Shown: piece after piece, positions 25,553 to 38,500 of the stretch
Numbering within the stretch: the stretch's first letter is position 1
How the letters are laid out: every line of letters begins with the position of its first letter
Assembly (NCBI GenBank): GCA_013398175.1
Contig: VZRZ01006168.1
Location: 516,268 to 580,267 of the forward strand
DNA from: Climacteris rufus
Lineage: Eukaryota; Chordata; Aves; Passeriformes; Climacteridae
Length of the DNA: 64,000 bases
Direction: 5' to 3'
The notes under the pieces: model-generated
Seen by the model: only the letters and a program-made list of their open reading frames with translations
Databases searched by the model: none
What the model was told of the DNA's origin: nothing
Made by a program: the position numbers and the translations under genes

Positions 25553-27190
25553 ATAGAATATTGATTAGGCATAGAGTAGTAAACTAGTCCCAAGGTTTAT
25601 CACTGTGCTGTTATAGTTATTGGCATAAACTGGTAAACATTCCTAGTTATTTTTAAATCTCTGTGGAACTTCTGTTATCTGTGATTGATTTTTTTTGGAC
25701 ACAGGATTTGAATTGGCACAACAAAGCAAGGACACAAAATATTACAAAGTGCTGTTGCCATAATCATAAGATGAGACTATAACTACCCCATGAAAATTAT
25801 TTTACTTCTTTTCTTTGCATTTTAGTAGCAGTTATTAGCCACAGTGAAGGAATTAACTTTCCTGGATTAAACACAATACATAAATATATAAAGAAGGCTT
25901 TATTCTAAGTAATGCCATCTGAATAAGGAAAAGTAACCAACCCATTATCCCTCAGAAAGTTATATATACATTACATTTGACATTTCACCTGAAGGCCTTA
26001 AAGAAGAATATGATTAATTGAAAACTAAATAGGTAAACTGATGCAGAGACATTATTCTAAAAAAATTAATCTTCTATTAAAGTATATAAATTATTTTTCA
26101 TGATGATGGATAAATAATACCCATAAAGCAAATTACCATAAAGAAACTTATTTGTGTTACTGTGTAGCATGTCTTAACTGAGGCTTGGAGGAAACATTTC
26201 TTGAGTTCAAATTCTGGGTCCATTTAGTGTCTCTTCACTCTGCTGAATCTTGATGAGGACATACACAGTAGGGGTTATATTGAGGTCACCAATTGATTTC
26301 ATTTAGGATAATTCACTGTCAAATAATGGTAACCTTTACTGTGACCTTGAGATGGACTGAAACCAGTAAGCCAATGGCTAAGGAGAAAAATAAGATAAAG
26401 AGCCAGTCCTTTCTCACTCTCTGGTGTGTAAAAGTAAGGAAATAATTTAAACAGAAGTAAAAATGTCACTTTTTGAATAACTTAGAACTCTGAGAATGCA
26501 CTTTCATTGTTTCAACAGGTATAGCTCATTGGCCGCTTTGATTCAGGTTCATCTGGCAAGGCTACAGTTCAAGCAGAGAGAAGGACATCTCTGTAGTGGA
26601 ATTCATACCTCAGATATCTAAGCCAGGTACTGAAATTTAGAAAAAATGACTCAAAGTCCAAATTAATTTTGTACGTATTACTAAAAGAAACTCAAAAATC
26701 TATTTACAGAACATTTTTGAGACTTGTGGCTTTGATTTGAGATAATTTTAGTGTCTCAGAAGTTGAGATGTTCACTGAACATTTTTCCATTTTATGTATT
26801 GAATATAGCTTGCTGTATGAATGCATAAATATTTTTTTGTATTTAAAGGGGAAAACAGAAAACAGCTTTTTAATTTTAAAACTTCAATTCACTGAACTTT
26901 CAATTTCTCATGCAAAAAAAAATAAAAAAAGACTCAGTTTAGGAACAATGGAAGTGGGAAGCTTGGAGTTTTTTTCCGCAAATTCTATTCCTAAGTGGTA
27001 AGAACTGGTGGACTTTGGGTTCCAGGCAGGAGTTTGCAGACTGGATGGCCAGAATTCAGCCTGGTAGATGTGGCTGCTGTGGTTCCCTGTGTATGTACGA
27101 AAGGACAGGAAGCTGCTTGCTACTTAACAGGGATATATTAGATGGTGAAAGCCTGAGCATGACGAAAATTATATGGCATAAGGGGTGGAG
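25553..27190. other. AT-rich intergenic DNA
   Basis: No gene or RNA recognised. The last part, 27000-27190, is GC-richer and might belong to an older repeat adjoining the next LTR. Confidence 0.55.
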
Positions 27191-27194
27191 ACTG

Positions 27195-27715
27195 TATAAG
27201 AGCTGTCCGGGAGGAGGTGAATTTTCTTCACAGTAGCCTGTATGGGTCTGTGGATTTTACTTGTGACTAAAATAATAACACACCAGTGTGTTTGGTGTGA
27301 TACCTGTTTCTCACTCTGCCCCTTCAGTGGGAGATGGGCAAGGAGCTGGGAGGGAACACAGATGAGAGAGCTGACCCCAGCTGACCAAAGGGACACACTG
27401 TATCCTATGATGTTGTGCTCAACATTAAAACCTCAGGGAACGGAGGGCGAAGGCAGCATAAGCAATTCTAGTTTATGGTGTTTGTCTTCCCAAGTAACCA
27501 TTACACTCACTTTCCAGAAAGTGACTAAACATCTGCCTGTTGACAGGAGGTAGTGAATAAGAGATTTATTTTGCTTTGTGTGCACACAGAGATTTGTTTC
27601 ATATATTAAATTTTCTTTATCTTGATCCATGTATTTTTCTTACTTTTGCTCTCCCTGATCCAATCTGCAGGGGAATGAATTAATAGCTTTATAGGGCTTA
27701 GCTACTGGCCATTTC
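27195..27715 (+). mobile_element. Solo LTR, family B copy 4 (plus orientation)
   Basis: Reverse-complement counterpart of the family B copies at 3192, 24397 and 55342. It carries GAATTTTCTTCACAGTAGCC near the start, AGCTGACCCCAGCTGACCAA near 27370-27389 and GTTTGTCTTCCCAAGTAACC near 27480-27499. An ATATTAAA polyadenylation region lies near 27603, and a decayed GGCTTAGCTACTGGCC lies near the end. It is more diverged than the minus-oriented copies. I did not find a clear target duplication, so the ends are approximate. Confidence 0.78.
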
Positions 27716-28926
27716 ACTCGGGCACCTTTCTGCCTTGACTATGCTGGTCTTGTAGGCTCATGATTTAGGCTACAAGCTGAGACTGGCCTCAAAGATTCAT
27801 AAGGTGAAGGTTTTATATCTCTTTTGAGCCGATCACCTAGGTAATTATTTGTAGTTAATGAAGAGAGACAAGCACTTTGAAAAACTGATTTATCCTCTCA
27901 TTAAATAGGTACATAACACATAATAAAAAGAAATGTAGGGTGGAGGTTGACCATGGAGAGAGTGTAATTGAGACCTAAATTAGAGTACGGTTGTAACATG
28001 TAACCTGGAGGACATGTACCCAAAAGTGAGTGTACACTAACGCTCGGTTCCTTCAAAAGATTTAGTCATTTTCATATCAGTGAAGTCAGGAAAGTACCTC
28101 AGTACTTCTGAGGATTTAGGTTAAAGCCATTTTTGTCTATTTCCATGGTTAATAAACACCTTTTTCACCCAAGATTCATGTTTGCTGACAGCATACAAAG
28201 CTACTGTGTGAATACATTCACATGGCTTCATAAAAGTGAACACTTAAGAAGTTTTAAATATTTTATTAAGTTTTGTATAGTACATGGGATTAACCAAACT
28301 AATTCTAATGTTAGGACCTTAAGAAAACGTGTAGAAAAATAATGGTCACCATCAATTTTCTGTGAACATTTATGTCGTACCAATTTAATTTATCTTTAAT
28401 ATAAGCAACAGTGAGGAAGAATAAAAAAGATGCAGAAGAAATCATACATGTAACTTCACCTGGGAAAGAATTCTTTTGCTCTGATGATGAATATTCTATT
28501 AATGTAAACCTCAATATCTTCAAATACATTCTGTGGCCAAAAGAAAGAATTACTGCACTCTTCATGCCCAGCTACTAATTTTTAAATGAAGCAGGGGAGA
28601 TGGAACAGGTACCAAGGAAAGATTTCTGATGGCAAAAGCAATTGAACATAGAAACAATTTTGTGGTAGCTGCAGAATACCCACTGACTGCTCTTAGCATT
28701 TTTGTCGGGAAGGAGGTATATTGGTAAACTAAACAAGTCCACAGACGGATAAGATCACAGTTATGTTCTTGTGAGCTGCACTTTTCTATCAGTTACAGAC
28801 AAACAGAACATCCTAATTTTATTTATTCATATGAACACATCTGTTGCCCTGAGTTTTGTAGTTCTTTGATGTTTTCATTTTTCTGTAACAGTTTCTCATG
28901 CACTTCCTGCAAAAATAGCCATGTTT
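27716..28926. other. AT-rich intergenic DNA
   Basis: No supported feature. Short frames only. Confidence 0.6.
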
Positions 28927-29145
28927 TTCTAACTGTGTTCTATTGTTTACATTCCTTTCTCCTGGGCAGCGATGTTTGATGGATTTTTCCTTTGACCAGT
29001 GTGATTGAGGGGTGGCAATTTCTCCCTCCAATCCACGGTGGTTTCTAAGAAGAAATATAAATAAAGTCCTGGGTCTCTTGGCCCCTTTTCTGGGCTTCTC
29101 TCTCCGACAGGTGTCTGTGTGCTTCTTTCGTGTCCAAGTGTGACA
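28927..29145 (+). mobile_element. LTR-like fragment, family D copy 2
   Basis: Second copy of the block at 16440-16672. It shares CATTCCTTTCTCC, CCTTTGACCAGTGTG and GGTGGTTTCTAAGA, followed by a TATA-like AATATAAATAAA near 29055-29066 and a pyrimidine-rich downstream part. Divergence from copy 1 is high by eye. Boundaries are not defined by a target duplication. Confidence 0.55.
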
Positions 29146-31424
29146 CACATCTATTTTGTAGGATATTATGGCCCTGTGAATATAACAGATAAAAAGGTTG
29201 TTACACAAACACCTCTCTTAACTATGTCAGGAATGCCTGTCCCTCCATCTAATGCTATGAATTATGAATTCATAAATCATGTAAAGGGAAATGAAGATGA
29301 TGGAAATACTCTGCAGAATTTTTAAGGATAGAAAGCTCACAAACAACCCTTCTGCTGGAGATATTAGTAGAACTAGTATACATATTTTTCAAAGTGAAAA
29401 GATAACAAACAATAATTTTAGTGGTGGCATAAAATGATTCTTCAACAATTCATCAGTCAAACCTCAAATCAATACTAAGTTACTCTATAAGCCTGTGCAG
29501 GCTTGGTCATTTTTATTATAGTATAATAATAAATTAATAAATATGTCAGGAAACTTAAGGCTGAGGAAAGCAGTATTATCTGTAAGCATCTATGAATGAT
29601 TCATCACTGATTGTTTTTTCTGCTTTCATTACCAAATGTAGACTTGTGGAATTTAGAAAAGCAGACAAAAACTGCCTCAGAGGAAAAAGGAAACAGGTAA
29701 TAGGAAAGTAATTCAGAGGTATTGAACATGAAAAATGGAAAGCACCGATTTTTCTATATCATGCTAAACTATTTCCATAGTGGACCAAAATTACTACAGT
29801 ATTATTACAGTGATATGTTTGGGGTTTTTTTCCCAGTGCACAAGTCTTTGATATTTTAGCATGTTTTAAAAATGATGTGCTTCATAGTCTACTTTTGAAT
29901 GCAGTTTAGCACAACTGACTGCTGGAACTTTATCTAACTTTCCCTTACATCAATGAAAAACTACCTTTGGAATGAGTGAAGATAATAGCTTTACTGAAAG
30001 TTGGTTAGATTTACAATTGACTTCCCTAATTTTCAGTTTCAGGAAGTGATACAACTGTTCATGTCATAGTCATTCCTTATCTCAAGTCACACTGGACTCA
30101 TATGAAGGGCATTGAAAGTTCCCTTCAAATTAAAAAGTTTTTGTTTCAGAGAGTCACTCAAAATGCCCATCATCATCAGAATGTTCAAGGTCTACCTTAC
30201 CATAATTACACTACAACAAACCAAATCTACTGACAAATTTAGTCAATATAGAAAAAAATTTTGCATTTACTTGATTCCTGTGCATAAGAGATTTTTTTTC
30301 CTCTAAGCTCTGGTTTTTATGCAAAACCAAAGAGATTTATGTAAATTGCATATACATGAATGAACTTTTACTGTGAATAGCCTCTAATTCGATACATGCA
30401 ATTCCTTATTTCTGTCTGAATTTGTTTTGCACCTCTATTATACAAATAAAAGTTATATTTGCACATCGTCTGTATATCAGCTAGGTAATTCAGCTTCTAT
30501 TATGAAACATGGTGTATGTTTTCTGGAGTCTTAAACATGAATTACCTGTCTTGCAAATTTCCTAATTAGTTCAACCAATTTTCTTTCTGTCTCCAGGTAA
30601 TATGAGCCAGTGATCTGCATCTGATGTTGTTAACAAAATGGAGTGCTGAACAAATGTTTTAGGCCACAGTCTGTTTACAGCATTAGAAAGAGTGCCTTAT
30701 TTGTTCCCTAATTTATATATTTTGATTTATTTATTAATTTATCGCACCAAAAAAAAATAAAAGAAAAAAGAATTCTTAGACCTCTGTAATGATTCACATC
30801 TGTTTCAAAGTGCCCATTGATCCACCTGTCAGCTTTCAAGAGAATGTTAATTTTAAATGCAAGATTTCAGTGTCAAAACACAAAGGCATTTCTACAGTAT
30901 GGTTTACAATTCTGTTTGACTTTTTAAGTGCCTGCATTATATCACCATTTTTAATCCTGCAATTTCAGTTCACTCATGGTGGTTTCTATTTATTTAAGTC
31001 TGAAACTATTTAATTTTTCTAAAAATATGAGATGAATAGAACTTGAACTTATTAATCCATCCAGTCACGTTTTGAAATACAGTGCATGGCTTGGCATCTG
31101 TAGTGTAGCTCATATTCTGTAGTGGAAGATTCCCATAATAGAACCATTGACGGTAACACAGAAGCTGAGTATCCTGTGGAAGGTCAAATTGTGAGTATTT
31201 TTGTGGTATTAACAAACTATCACAAAATACTTGTAAGAATGAAATTCATTCCTGCCTGAACCATTAGCAGAGAAAAAATTAATCACAGAGACACCTTCAA
31301 AAATCAATGTATTCAGACTACTCAAAATTTACCCCCAATTTAAAATCCAGACTGTATCTAGTGATGTTTCAAGTAATTAAATTTTAGAGAAATTCCCTCA
31401 GTTAAGTCCGTTCCTTGGAGTCAT
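29146..31424. other. AT-rich intergenic DNA
   Basis: Nothing recognisable. Many A and T runs and only short frames. Confidence 0.6.
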
Positions 31425-31779
31425 TCTTTCAGGGGACAGTAAAAGTTCAGATAGGGACATAGCCAGGGCAACTGACACAAATCAACAGAAGAGATTTTCA
31501 GTGCCATAAAAGCCATGCTCAGAAATGAAATGGAAGAGGTGTGTAACAAAGGGAGGGACGTTCCACAGTAGGCAATGCTCAGAGATTGTTCAGGCACTGG
31601 TCTGCTTGTGGGAGTGGTGAGTGGTTTTAAGATTTTTCCACAGGTATTAAGCTGTCTTTTTCCCGACTCATGAGTTTTTCTCGATTCATGAGTTTTTCTC
31701 ATTTTTTTTCCTTTCTGATTCTCTCTGTCAACCCTCTGGGGAAGTGAGTGAGCAAATGGGCTGGGGTCAACGCACCACA
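31425..31779 (+). mobile_element. Partial LTR related to family B
   Basis: The 3' part aligns with the sense strand of family B: CCATAAAAGCCATGCTCAG (TATA-like region, about 31503-31521), a TATTAAGCTGTC polyadenylation region near 31646-31657, and a GGGGTCAACGCACCACA end. The end resembles the GGTCAACCCACCACA type seen in songbird LTRs. The 5' part is diverged or missing. A local 18-bp tandem duplication lies inside. Confidence 0.62.
31665..31700. repeat. 18-bp tandem duplication
   Basis: Two adjacent copies of GAYTCATGAGTTTTTCTC, differing at one base, inside the LTR fragment. The TCATGA core is itself palindromic. Confidence 0.95.
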
Positions 31780-34470
31780 CGGAAAATATAACTTTAAAAC
31801 TATATCAAAATGTAACTCCATTGAAATCACGGTTGTGATATTCAATTCAACTTCTCAATTTTATATTTAATAATTCATAGAAGTTTGATACTGTGTCGGT
31901 TATCTATATAACTATTATGTTGGTTATCTTTTTATATGCTTAAATAATAAGATATTATATGCATAAATCATGATGTTTTATGCATAAGATACATTCAGTC
32001 AGTAATCCCACAGATGATTATATATCTATGCAGAGAAAATATGTTCAGCTATTACATTCCTGAAGGATTTCATGTTGTCACAACATATGTAAAATCTACT
32101 AATATTGGCCTTGTGAAGAACTTGTTAGGGATTTGGAATTGATTTGCACATTTTTAGAGTCTGATTCATTTTTTTTTTAACTTCTTGTGGTGTCTGTCTT
32201 TGAGTCAATAATTGTTTCCATTGTGAGTATCTGCCATAAAGAAGATAAACATGTTATTTGGATTTATTTATACATGGATTCATACATGGGCATGTGTTTC
32301 TGTAATTCCATGGAAGATTATTATACACAACTTAGAGAAAAAGCCTTGATGCTGCTGTGAGCATGTTCATGGGATAGTCTTACCCCACTTAGTAATTTAA
32401 AGTGTGGGCAAGAGGTGGCTGTGAATAGTGTATACTAAAGCTTTACATTGTCACCCTCCTAGGAAGATGGAATGGTCTCTTTGCTGTGAAGCAGGTGGTT
32501 GCTGCTGACAGAAACAGAACTAGGAATCACAGAAGGATACAAAAATAAGGCCTTTTTCAAACGTTGCCTGTAAGAAAATTCTAAAACTATTCATAATGCA
32601 CCATGTATTCTGAGAATGCAACATGTAAATTGTTTGCACCTTGGCTTCCCATCAAAAATAAGTCTGCACATCTCTTGGCCAATTTTAGTGAAATTGTAGA
32701 GAAGACTCAATTCCAGTGCAGTGCATGAACAAAGACAAGACCCGTAAGTACCCTAACTTTGGTTAAAGAAATACAGAAAAAGATAATGACAAAAAACACT
32801 AGAGAAACTTGTTTGATAGAAAATTATGTTTCTTTCCTTCTTTGTGAAGCCTTGTTAGACATAGCATAGCAGAACAGAATAATTCCTTCCTTTTCTAGTT
32901 CATATGCAGAGAAAAATACAGGGATGTAAATTCTGAAACATTTGCATTCCTATATCCCTCTCAGCTTACTTCATGAGAAAAAAAAGTAGGATTAGAAAGA
33001 TATTATAAAGATAAACAAGCAAACAAAAATTAGTTTTCTTTATTAAAAGGATGTTTAATTACCCCAAAGTGAAACATATGTAACATTTAATCCAATAATA
33101 AAAATAAGGTACAAAAAGCTTAATTAATCAGAGTAATTGAATACAAAATTGAAAGTAATATCCATTAACTAGGAAAGAAAAATGACAACATAGTAAAGTG
33201 TTCTATGCATTATTAATTGTTTTAGCAGATTCTATTAGAACAACTGGATTAAAAGGTCATTTGATGATGTCTTCATAAGCTCCTCTTTTCAGTAACCATA
33301 AATCAATTATAAAATATTATTGCATAAAAGATTTAGCATACTTAATTTCAACTGTAAAAATTATTTTACTTTGTTCATATCCCTCCTCCCAAGATTTCAT
33401 TTAACTGTTTCTAGAATTCCTTTTTTCATATAATTTCTTTAAAAAAAAGAAAATTAATTCACCATCTTCAGATAATTGTTTTCCAACACTCATACTTTCA
33501 AATAGAAAACAGATTGTGTAGAACATTTTGTTCTTGCTATGATTCCCACCAAAAAAAAAGTCTTTAGCTTGGTTATTTCATATTTTAATGTTATAGCTAT
33601 CAAAAACTAACCTTTTGAAATTAAGTATGGAACATACTATGATGTTTGAACATATGCATATGATTGAAAACTTTTATAACACATACTAACCAATAATACT
33701 ATTTGTGTATCAAACTAGTCATGAATTATCATCCTATCAGAGAGAACTGGGGACATTTGTTCTAACATAGGTAGGTAAAATGATAAAAAACTGAAGTTAT
33801 TTGATCAAAACTAGACAACAGATACCATAGCACCAGGACTAGAATCTGTTCATGAGCTTTTCAGATTTCCACGTGTCTGTTCCTTAGAGCAGATTGTTTC
33901 ATTTTCAACTCTGCCCTTTTTTTGTGCCATTACAATATTTCATCTCACTGTCTTTCTCATTGTATGAAGCTCGCATTGAGGCCACAAAGAGCAGAAATTT
34001 AGCTTTAAAGAAAAGAAAACCAACAAACTTTAACAGAGGATTCTTGAACAAAACAACCAAATTCCTGAAGTACAGGATTCTAGAAGTACAGATATAGATC
34101 TTCCAATACAAAGCATACCACCAAGTTGGTATTTTCTTCCAGGCTGGGATGAGAATGATACAAGATTGGTGGTAAACCTTGTTCACTCTACAAACCACAT
34201 TATTTTTTTTCAGTTGTGGTCACCTCATAATTTCATCACTTTGTTTTCTCATAAAGTTATTAGGATGTTCAAAATAAAATGTCTTACCTTGTGAGAGCAA
34301 TTCTCAGTGTGGTTGTTTTAGATATTTCTCTGTTTGTAGCCTGGAGTTTCTAGGACAGGAGATGCAGATTCCCCAGTCGTTAAGCAACAACTTGTCTGTG
34401 ATTACGTGACACACATTTAATGCTTCCCAAAGCACATAGATGGAATTGATTTGATTTCAGAAAATACATG
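31780..34470. other. AT-rich intergenic DNA
   Basis: Very AT-rich, with several A and T homopolymers near 32168-32179 and 33440-33450. No gene or transposon recognised. Overlapping frames around 33894-34198 are not credible. Confidence 0.6.
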
Positions 34471-34476
34471 TGAAAC

Positions 34477-35091
34477 TGTAGCAACATACTTGGCAGAAGC
34501 TGCTGCTGTTGAGCTTGAGGATTGGTGGGAAGAGCCCCAGGGCAATGCCCTCTGAACCTTCTCCCTCCAATATCTGAACCCTCTGCCTGAGCTGTGGTGA
34601 AACCCCATATTTCCCTTGTGTCACCTGTATCCCCAACCTCAGGTTCCATGTATGGTCATGTCCTAGAAAGGTCTCTCTTCTCCTGGTCTCCACTGGTCAC
34701 TTTGAACCCTGCGTCTTCCCATTGGGTGTCCCCTGGTCCCACCTCCCTTTAAAAGACCCCTGCAGAACTTCCACTCTCTTTCTCCTGGGGTAATCCAGCC
34801 ACCTGGGTGTCTCCTGACTCCCTCCCTGGACCCTTACAATGCAACACTGGATTTACAATAAAAAAAGGCAATTATCCAAGAGAAGAGCCCTCTGTAGCCT
34901 TTTATTCTCACTGACGCTTAAACACCACGCTTGGGGTAATTCTATGTTCCAGAGGAGCCAGCAGAAACAGGTCATCTGCTGTAGCAAGAACTCTGTGCTT
35001 TGGGAGAGTTGCAGAGCCTTTGCACTCATCCCAGAAGGGATTTTGCTCGCTTATTGGACGCAGCCTCAAGAGCTCTGGGAAAAGCGTCATA
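34477..35091 (+). mobile_element. Solo LTR, family A copy 3
   Basis: A 615-bp LTR that starts TGTAGCAACA and ends GCGTCATA, flanked by a perfect 6-bp duplication TGAAAC (34471-34476 and 35092-35097). TATA-like TTTAAAAG lies at 34748-34755 and AATAAA at 34857-34862. It is collinear with copies 1 and 2. There is no internal retroviral sequence on either side, so it is a solo LTR. Confidence 0.93.
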
Positions 35092-35160
35092 TGAAACCGA
35101 AAACTTCATCAGCAACTGCTAATTTATCCTGTTTGCATTAGCTTGCTGATAGTTATGGCA

Positions 35161-35345
35161 TGAAAAGTGGAGATCCATGAAAATGAGACAGCACACACCT
35201 TGGTTTGCAAGGGTCGAGAGCCAGCCAGCAGCAGCAGCCTGTTTATTGTATTGTCCTTTTTTATGATAGGAACACAGGTATACGATTGGCTGGTTCTACA
35301 CCACCCCAGTCCAGAACATATCATACAGAAGGACAACAACAGGTG
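35161..35345 (-). mobile_element. LTR-like fragment (unassigned)
   Basis: On the minus strand it shows a TATA-like CATAAAAAAGG followed closely by AATAAACAGGCTGCTGC and a U5-like segment ending near TTTTCA at 35161. That spacing suggests promoter and polyadenylation parts of an LTR with a very short R. No second copy or target duplication was found, and the upstream part (up to about 35560) may also belong. Confidence 0.4.
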
Positions 35346-35599
35346 CTTATCTTATTGTTTTCATACTTTCCATGTGGGAGAAGCATTTTTCCCACAAGCA
35401 GCCCCAGGCAGCAAGCCTTGGGCCACTACAGATAGTGTAAAAGCCTATCATGCAGCAGAGTTAAACAGAATGAAAACAGTCATTTCACTAACAGTGAACT
35501 TCACTCAAGAGAGGATGTGTTGTTTACTCTGTGTGTGTGGCAGTGACATATTTTCAACAGCACACAATACTTGACAAAAGCAGGGAAGTGACACAGGCA

Positions 35600-38500
35600 C
35601 CACAACAACGTGCTGTCTGCCAGGACCTCACAGAGACGCCTTTGGAAAAGCCCAGTAACACATTTGTCCATGCCTCCTGGTTCACTGGCTATGATTTTAC
35701 TTCACAAATCTGGAAAGACAGGAGAACTTTTGGAATCTTGTTACAAAGATTCTTGCCTTCAATTTTTCTTTCATATTTCAAGGAAATATTTTCTGGAAGG
35801 ATGCACCAACACACATGCATATATGAAGATTAACTGTTTGTACAGGAATTTATGGGTGAATGTATGGGTGGATGACAGTGATGTACCTGAGGATACACTT
35901 GCTATTACTGGCATTAGATCACAGTAGAGTAGCAAGCATTAGAATAGTATAATAGATTTTATAATAGCAGTTTCAGTTAGCACATAAGCCCTATGTTGGA
36001 ACAAAGAAATATTGATAACATATCAGTGAAGTCAATGCAACCATTAGATATTAATAACATTTAGTAACTACACTATAATTTCTGTATCTGTAATATCTGT
36101 GGATGGGTATATATCTGAAACAGATCAGTAGATCATTTTTTTGCAGACTGATCTATTCAGTGTCACTCCAGAAAGGATGTTTCTCTGATTAGTTTGTGCT
36201 AACAAAATACTAGCTGTTGTCAGGAAACCACAACTTGAAGGCTGTCAAAGAAAATCAAGAGCTTGAAACAGAGACCCTGACAGTGTGAGTAAAGATCATG
36301 ATGTAGGCCTTGAAAATATGATACTGGTCAGCCCAGGACCACAAGAATGCGTTACAAATGTTCAGGTGCTATTCACTAAAGGCATGAAGCCTTATTAACT
36401 GAGAATAAAAAAATGATTTTGAGGAAAACAAAGAAACAAAGAATGAATATATAGTGTCTGTAAAACACTGCACATATAATAAAACTCAATAGCACATGGA
36501 AATGGGAATCTGTGAATTAAAATGAAGTAAGTAGACTGTCAGCAAATATATAAACAGAGTTTACTGCCAAATGAGCCAGGATGTTGACAACTCACCATAT
36601 TTTCTTCCTGAGGAAGACTAGTGCCTTTGACCTTCACATGTTGGGCAGGCTGCAGGGATGAGCCTAATACCAGGGAAGAGGGCTAATACTAAAATGTTTG
36701 TCTTTATCAGTTTCAATTCTGTCATTATAAGCTGTTATAGTAATTAATTGTGACTGAGTTAATAATATCTCCTTCACTAGATTGATAATACTTTAATTAA
36801 TCTAACAATAAGTCCTTAGTTGTGCATATAAGGTGTATTCGTTAACCTACATAAATTACATGCAGACTTTGGTCTGGTACCCTGCCCTTGAGCTCATTTG
36901 TAATTTAGATGCAGCACTGTAATGCCAAGATAGCAGAATGTCTGAAAGTACCCACAATTTTATTCACATTTTAGCATTTATTCTGAGTATTCTTGCTTCA
37001 ACTAATTTAAATCAATCCATTGAAAAATCGTATTCAATTACCAAACTGAATTATTCTATAGTAGTCTCATTAACTATAAATGTAATTTCCATGCCTACCA
37101 CATATTTATTTCCCAATATTGAAGGCTTTTCTAAAAGCTTGATGTGGCGTTCTTTGGTTCACATTTTCATGCAGACATTTTTAACATCCTTCTTATATGC
37201 TGTCAGGTTTGGAAGCTTAGCTGCAGCTTGTGATCCTTTCATCCATACAAATAAAGCATTGGTTTTACAGCATGCACTTTTAGCACGATGAATTTCAGAA
37301 ACCCAGTCAGGGACTAACTCAGGAGATAACCAGGTTCATTTAAGGCTGTTAAACATTTATATGAAGAAATAAAGATTCAGATTAAAAATCACTCATCACA
37401 AAATACCTAACACACCATTTTGATAGTAAAATTTATACAACTGTGAAATTTAGCCCTAAAAAATAAGACTTTCAGATATTTATAATATTATTTTTGCATT
37501 CCTAAACTACCCTACATGTGAATGCTGATGCATGCTAATAGCTACTTATTTACTGTAAATTAAGAATCAGTGATGGTTGTACACCAATATAACGAAAATC
37601 TGGTAAATCAGCACAGTTCTATAAAGGTCATTTTTGCATTGCTGATTAATATGCGTGATGTCAGTGACATCGAAACACTGGGTACGTTTTGAGTGTAGGA
37701 AAAGCAGTCCATTTCTAAAGACAATTGATGAGGGTATTGCTCTAACGGCTTAATCAAAAGCAAAATATAAAAAGCTTAATTTCCCTTTTTTGGACACAAT
37801 ATGTTTTATTTGTGGATTTCTGCAAGAAAAGAAAGAGGTAGATCCACAGAAACATTTGCCATCTACCTTGAGTTTGTAATCCTATCTTCTCCAAACCCTA
37901 CTAAAAGTCCTGGTCTGGGATTCACTCCTGCTCACTTGAGTTTGAGTTAAGATCTCCCACTTCTGACTAAAATGCTTACAACACTGTCTTTTTTGAGAAT
38001 AGTCTTTGATGGTCATTCCTTTCGAATAGATACTTTAAAAAAGAACTACAGCCAGGACTAGGTAAGATATACCTCAGCTGAGTGCCTGAATATCAACAGA
38101 ACAGTTTCACTAATTTTTAGTAGGCTTCTTATTAATTAACTTTTACAAAATTAAGCATCTCCAGAAGAAAATATTTTGAGCATCCCTGTAGTTTGGTTTG
38201 AGTCACAACAGATGACAAAAATGTGGAACAGAAACTTTTGTGTCACCATCCCATCCTGGGCAGCAGTTCTGCCAATGCAACCATAGATTTTGTATAAACC
38301 AAGTTAGCTGTAGCCTTTTCTCCACATCCCTATCTTCATAACTACTAAGCAGGATGAGATGTGCGTGGTTAACACTCAGTGCCTAAAAAGGGCTGAGACA
38401 GCTGTTTGTTCAAATCAAGAATACATTGAATTTGCAGGAAAATGTGCACATACTGGCTGCACAAACAGATACTCATTTGAGATGAATAGAAAGGAAGAAA

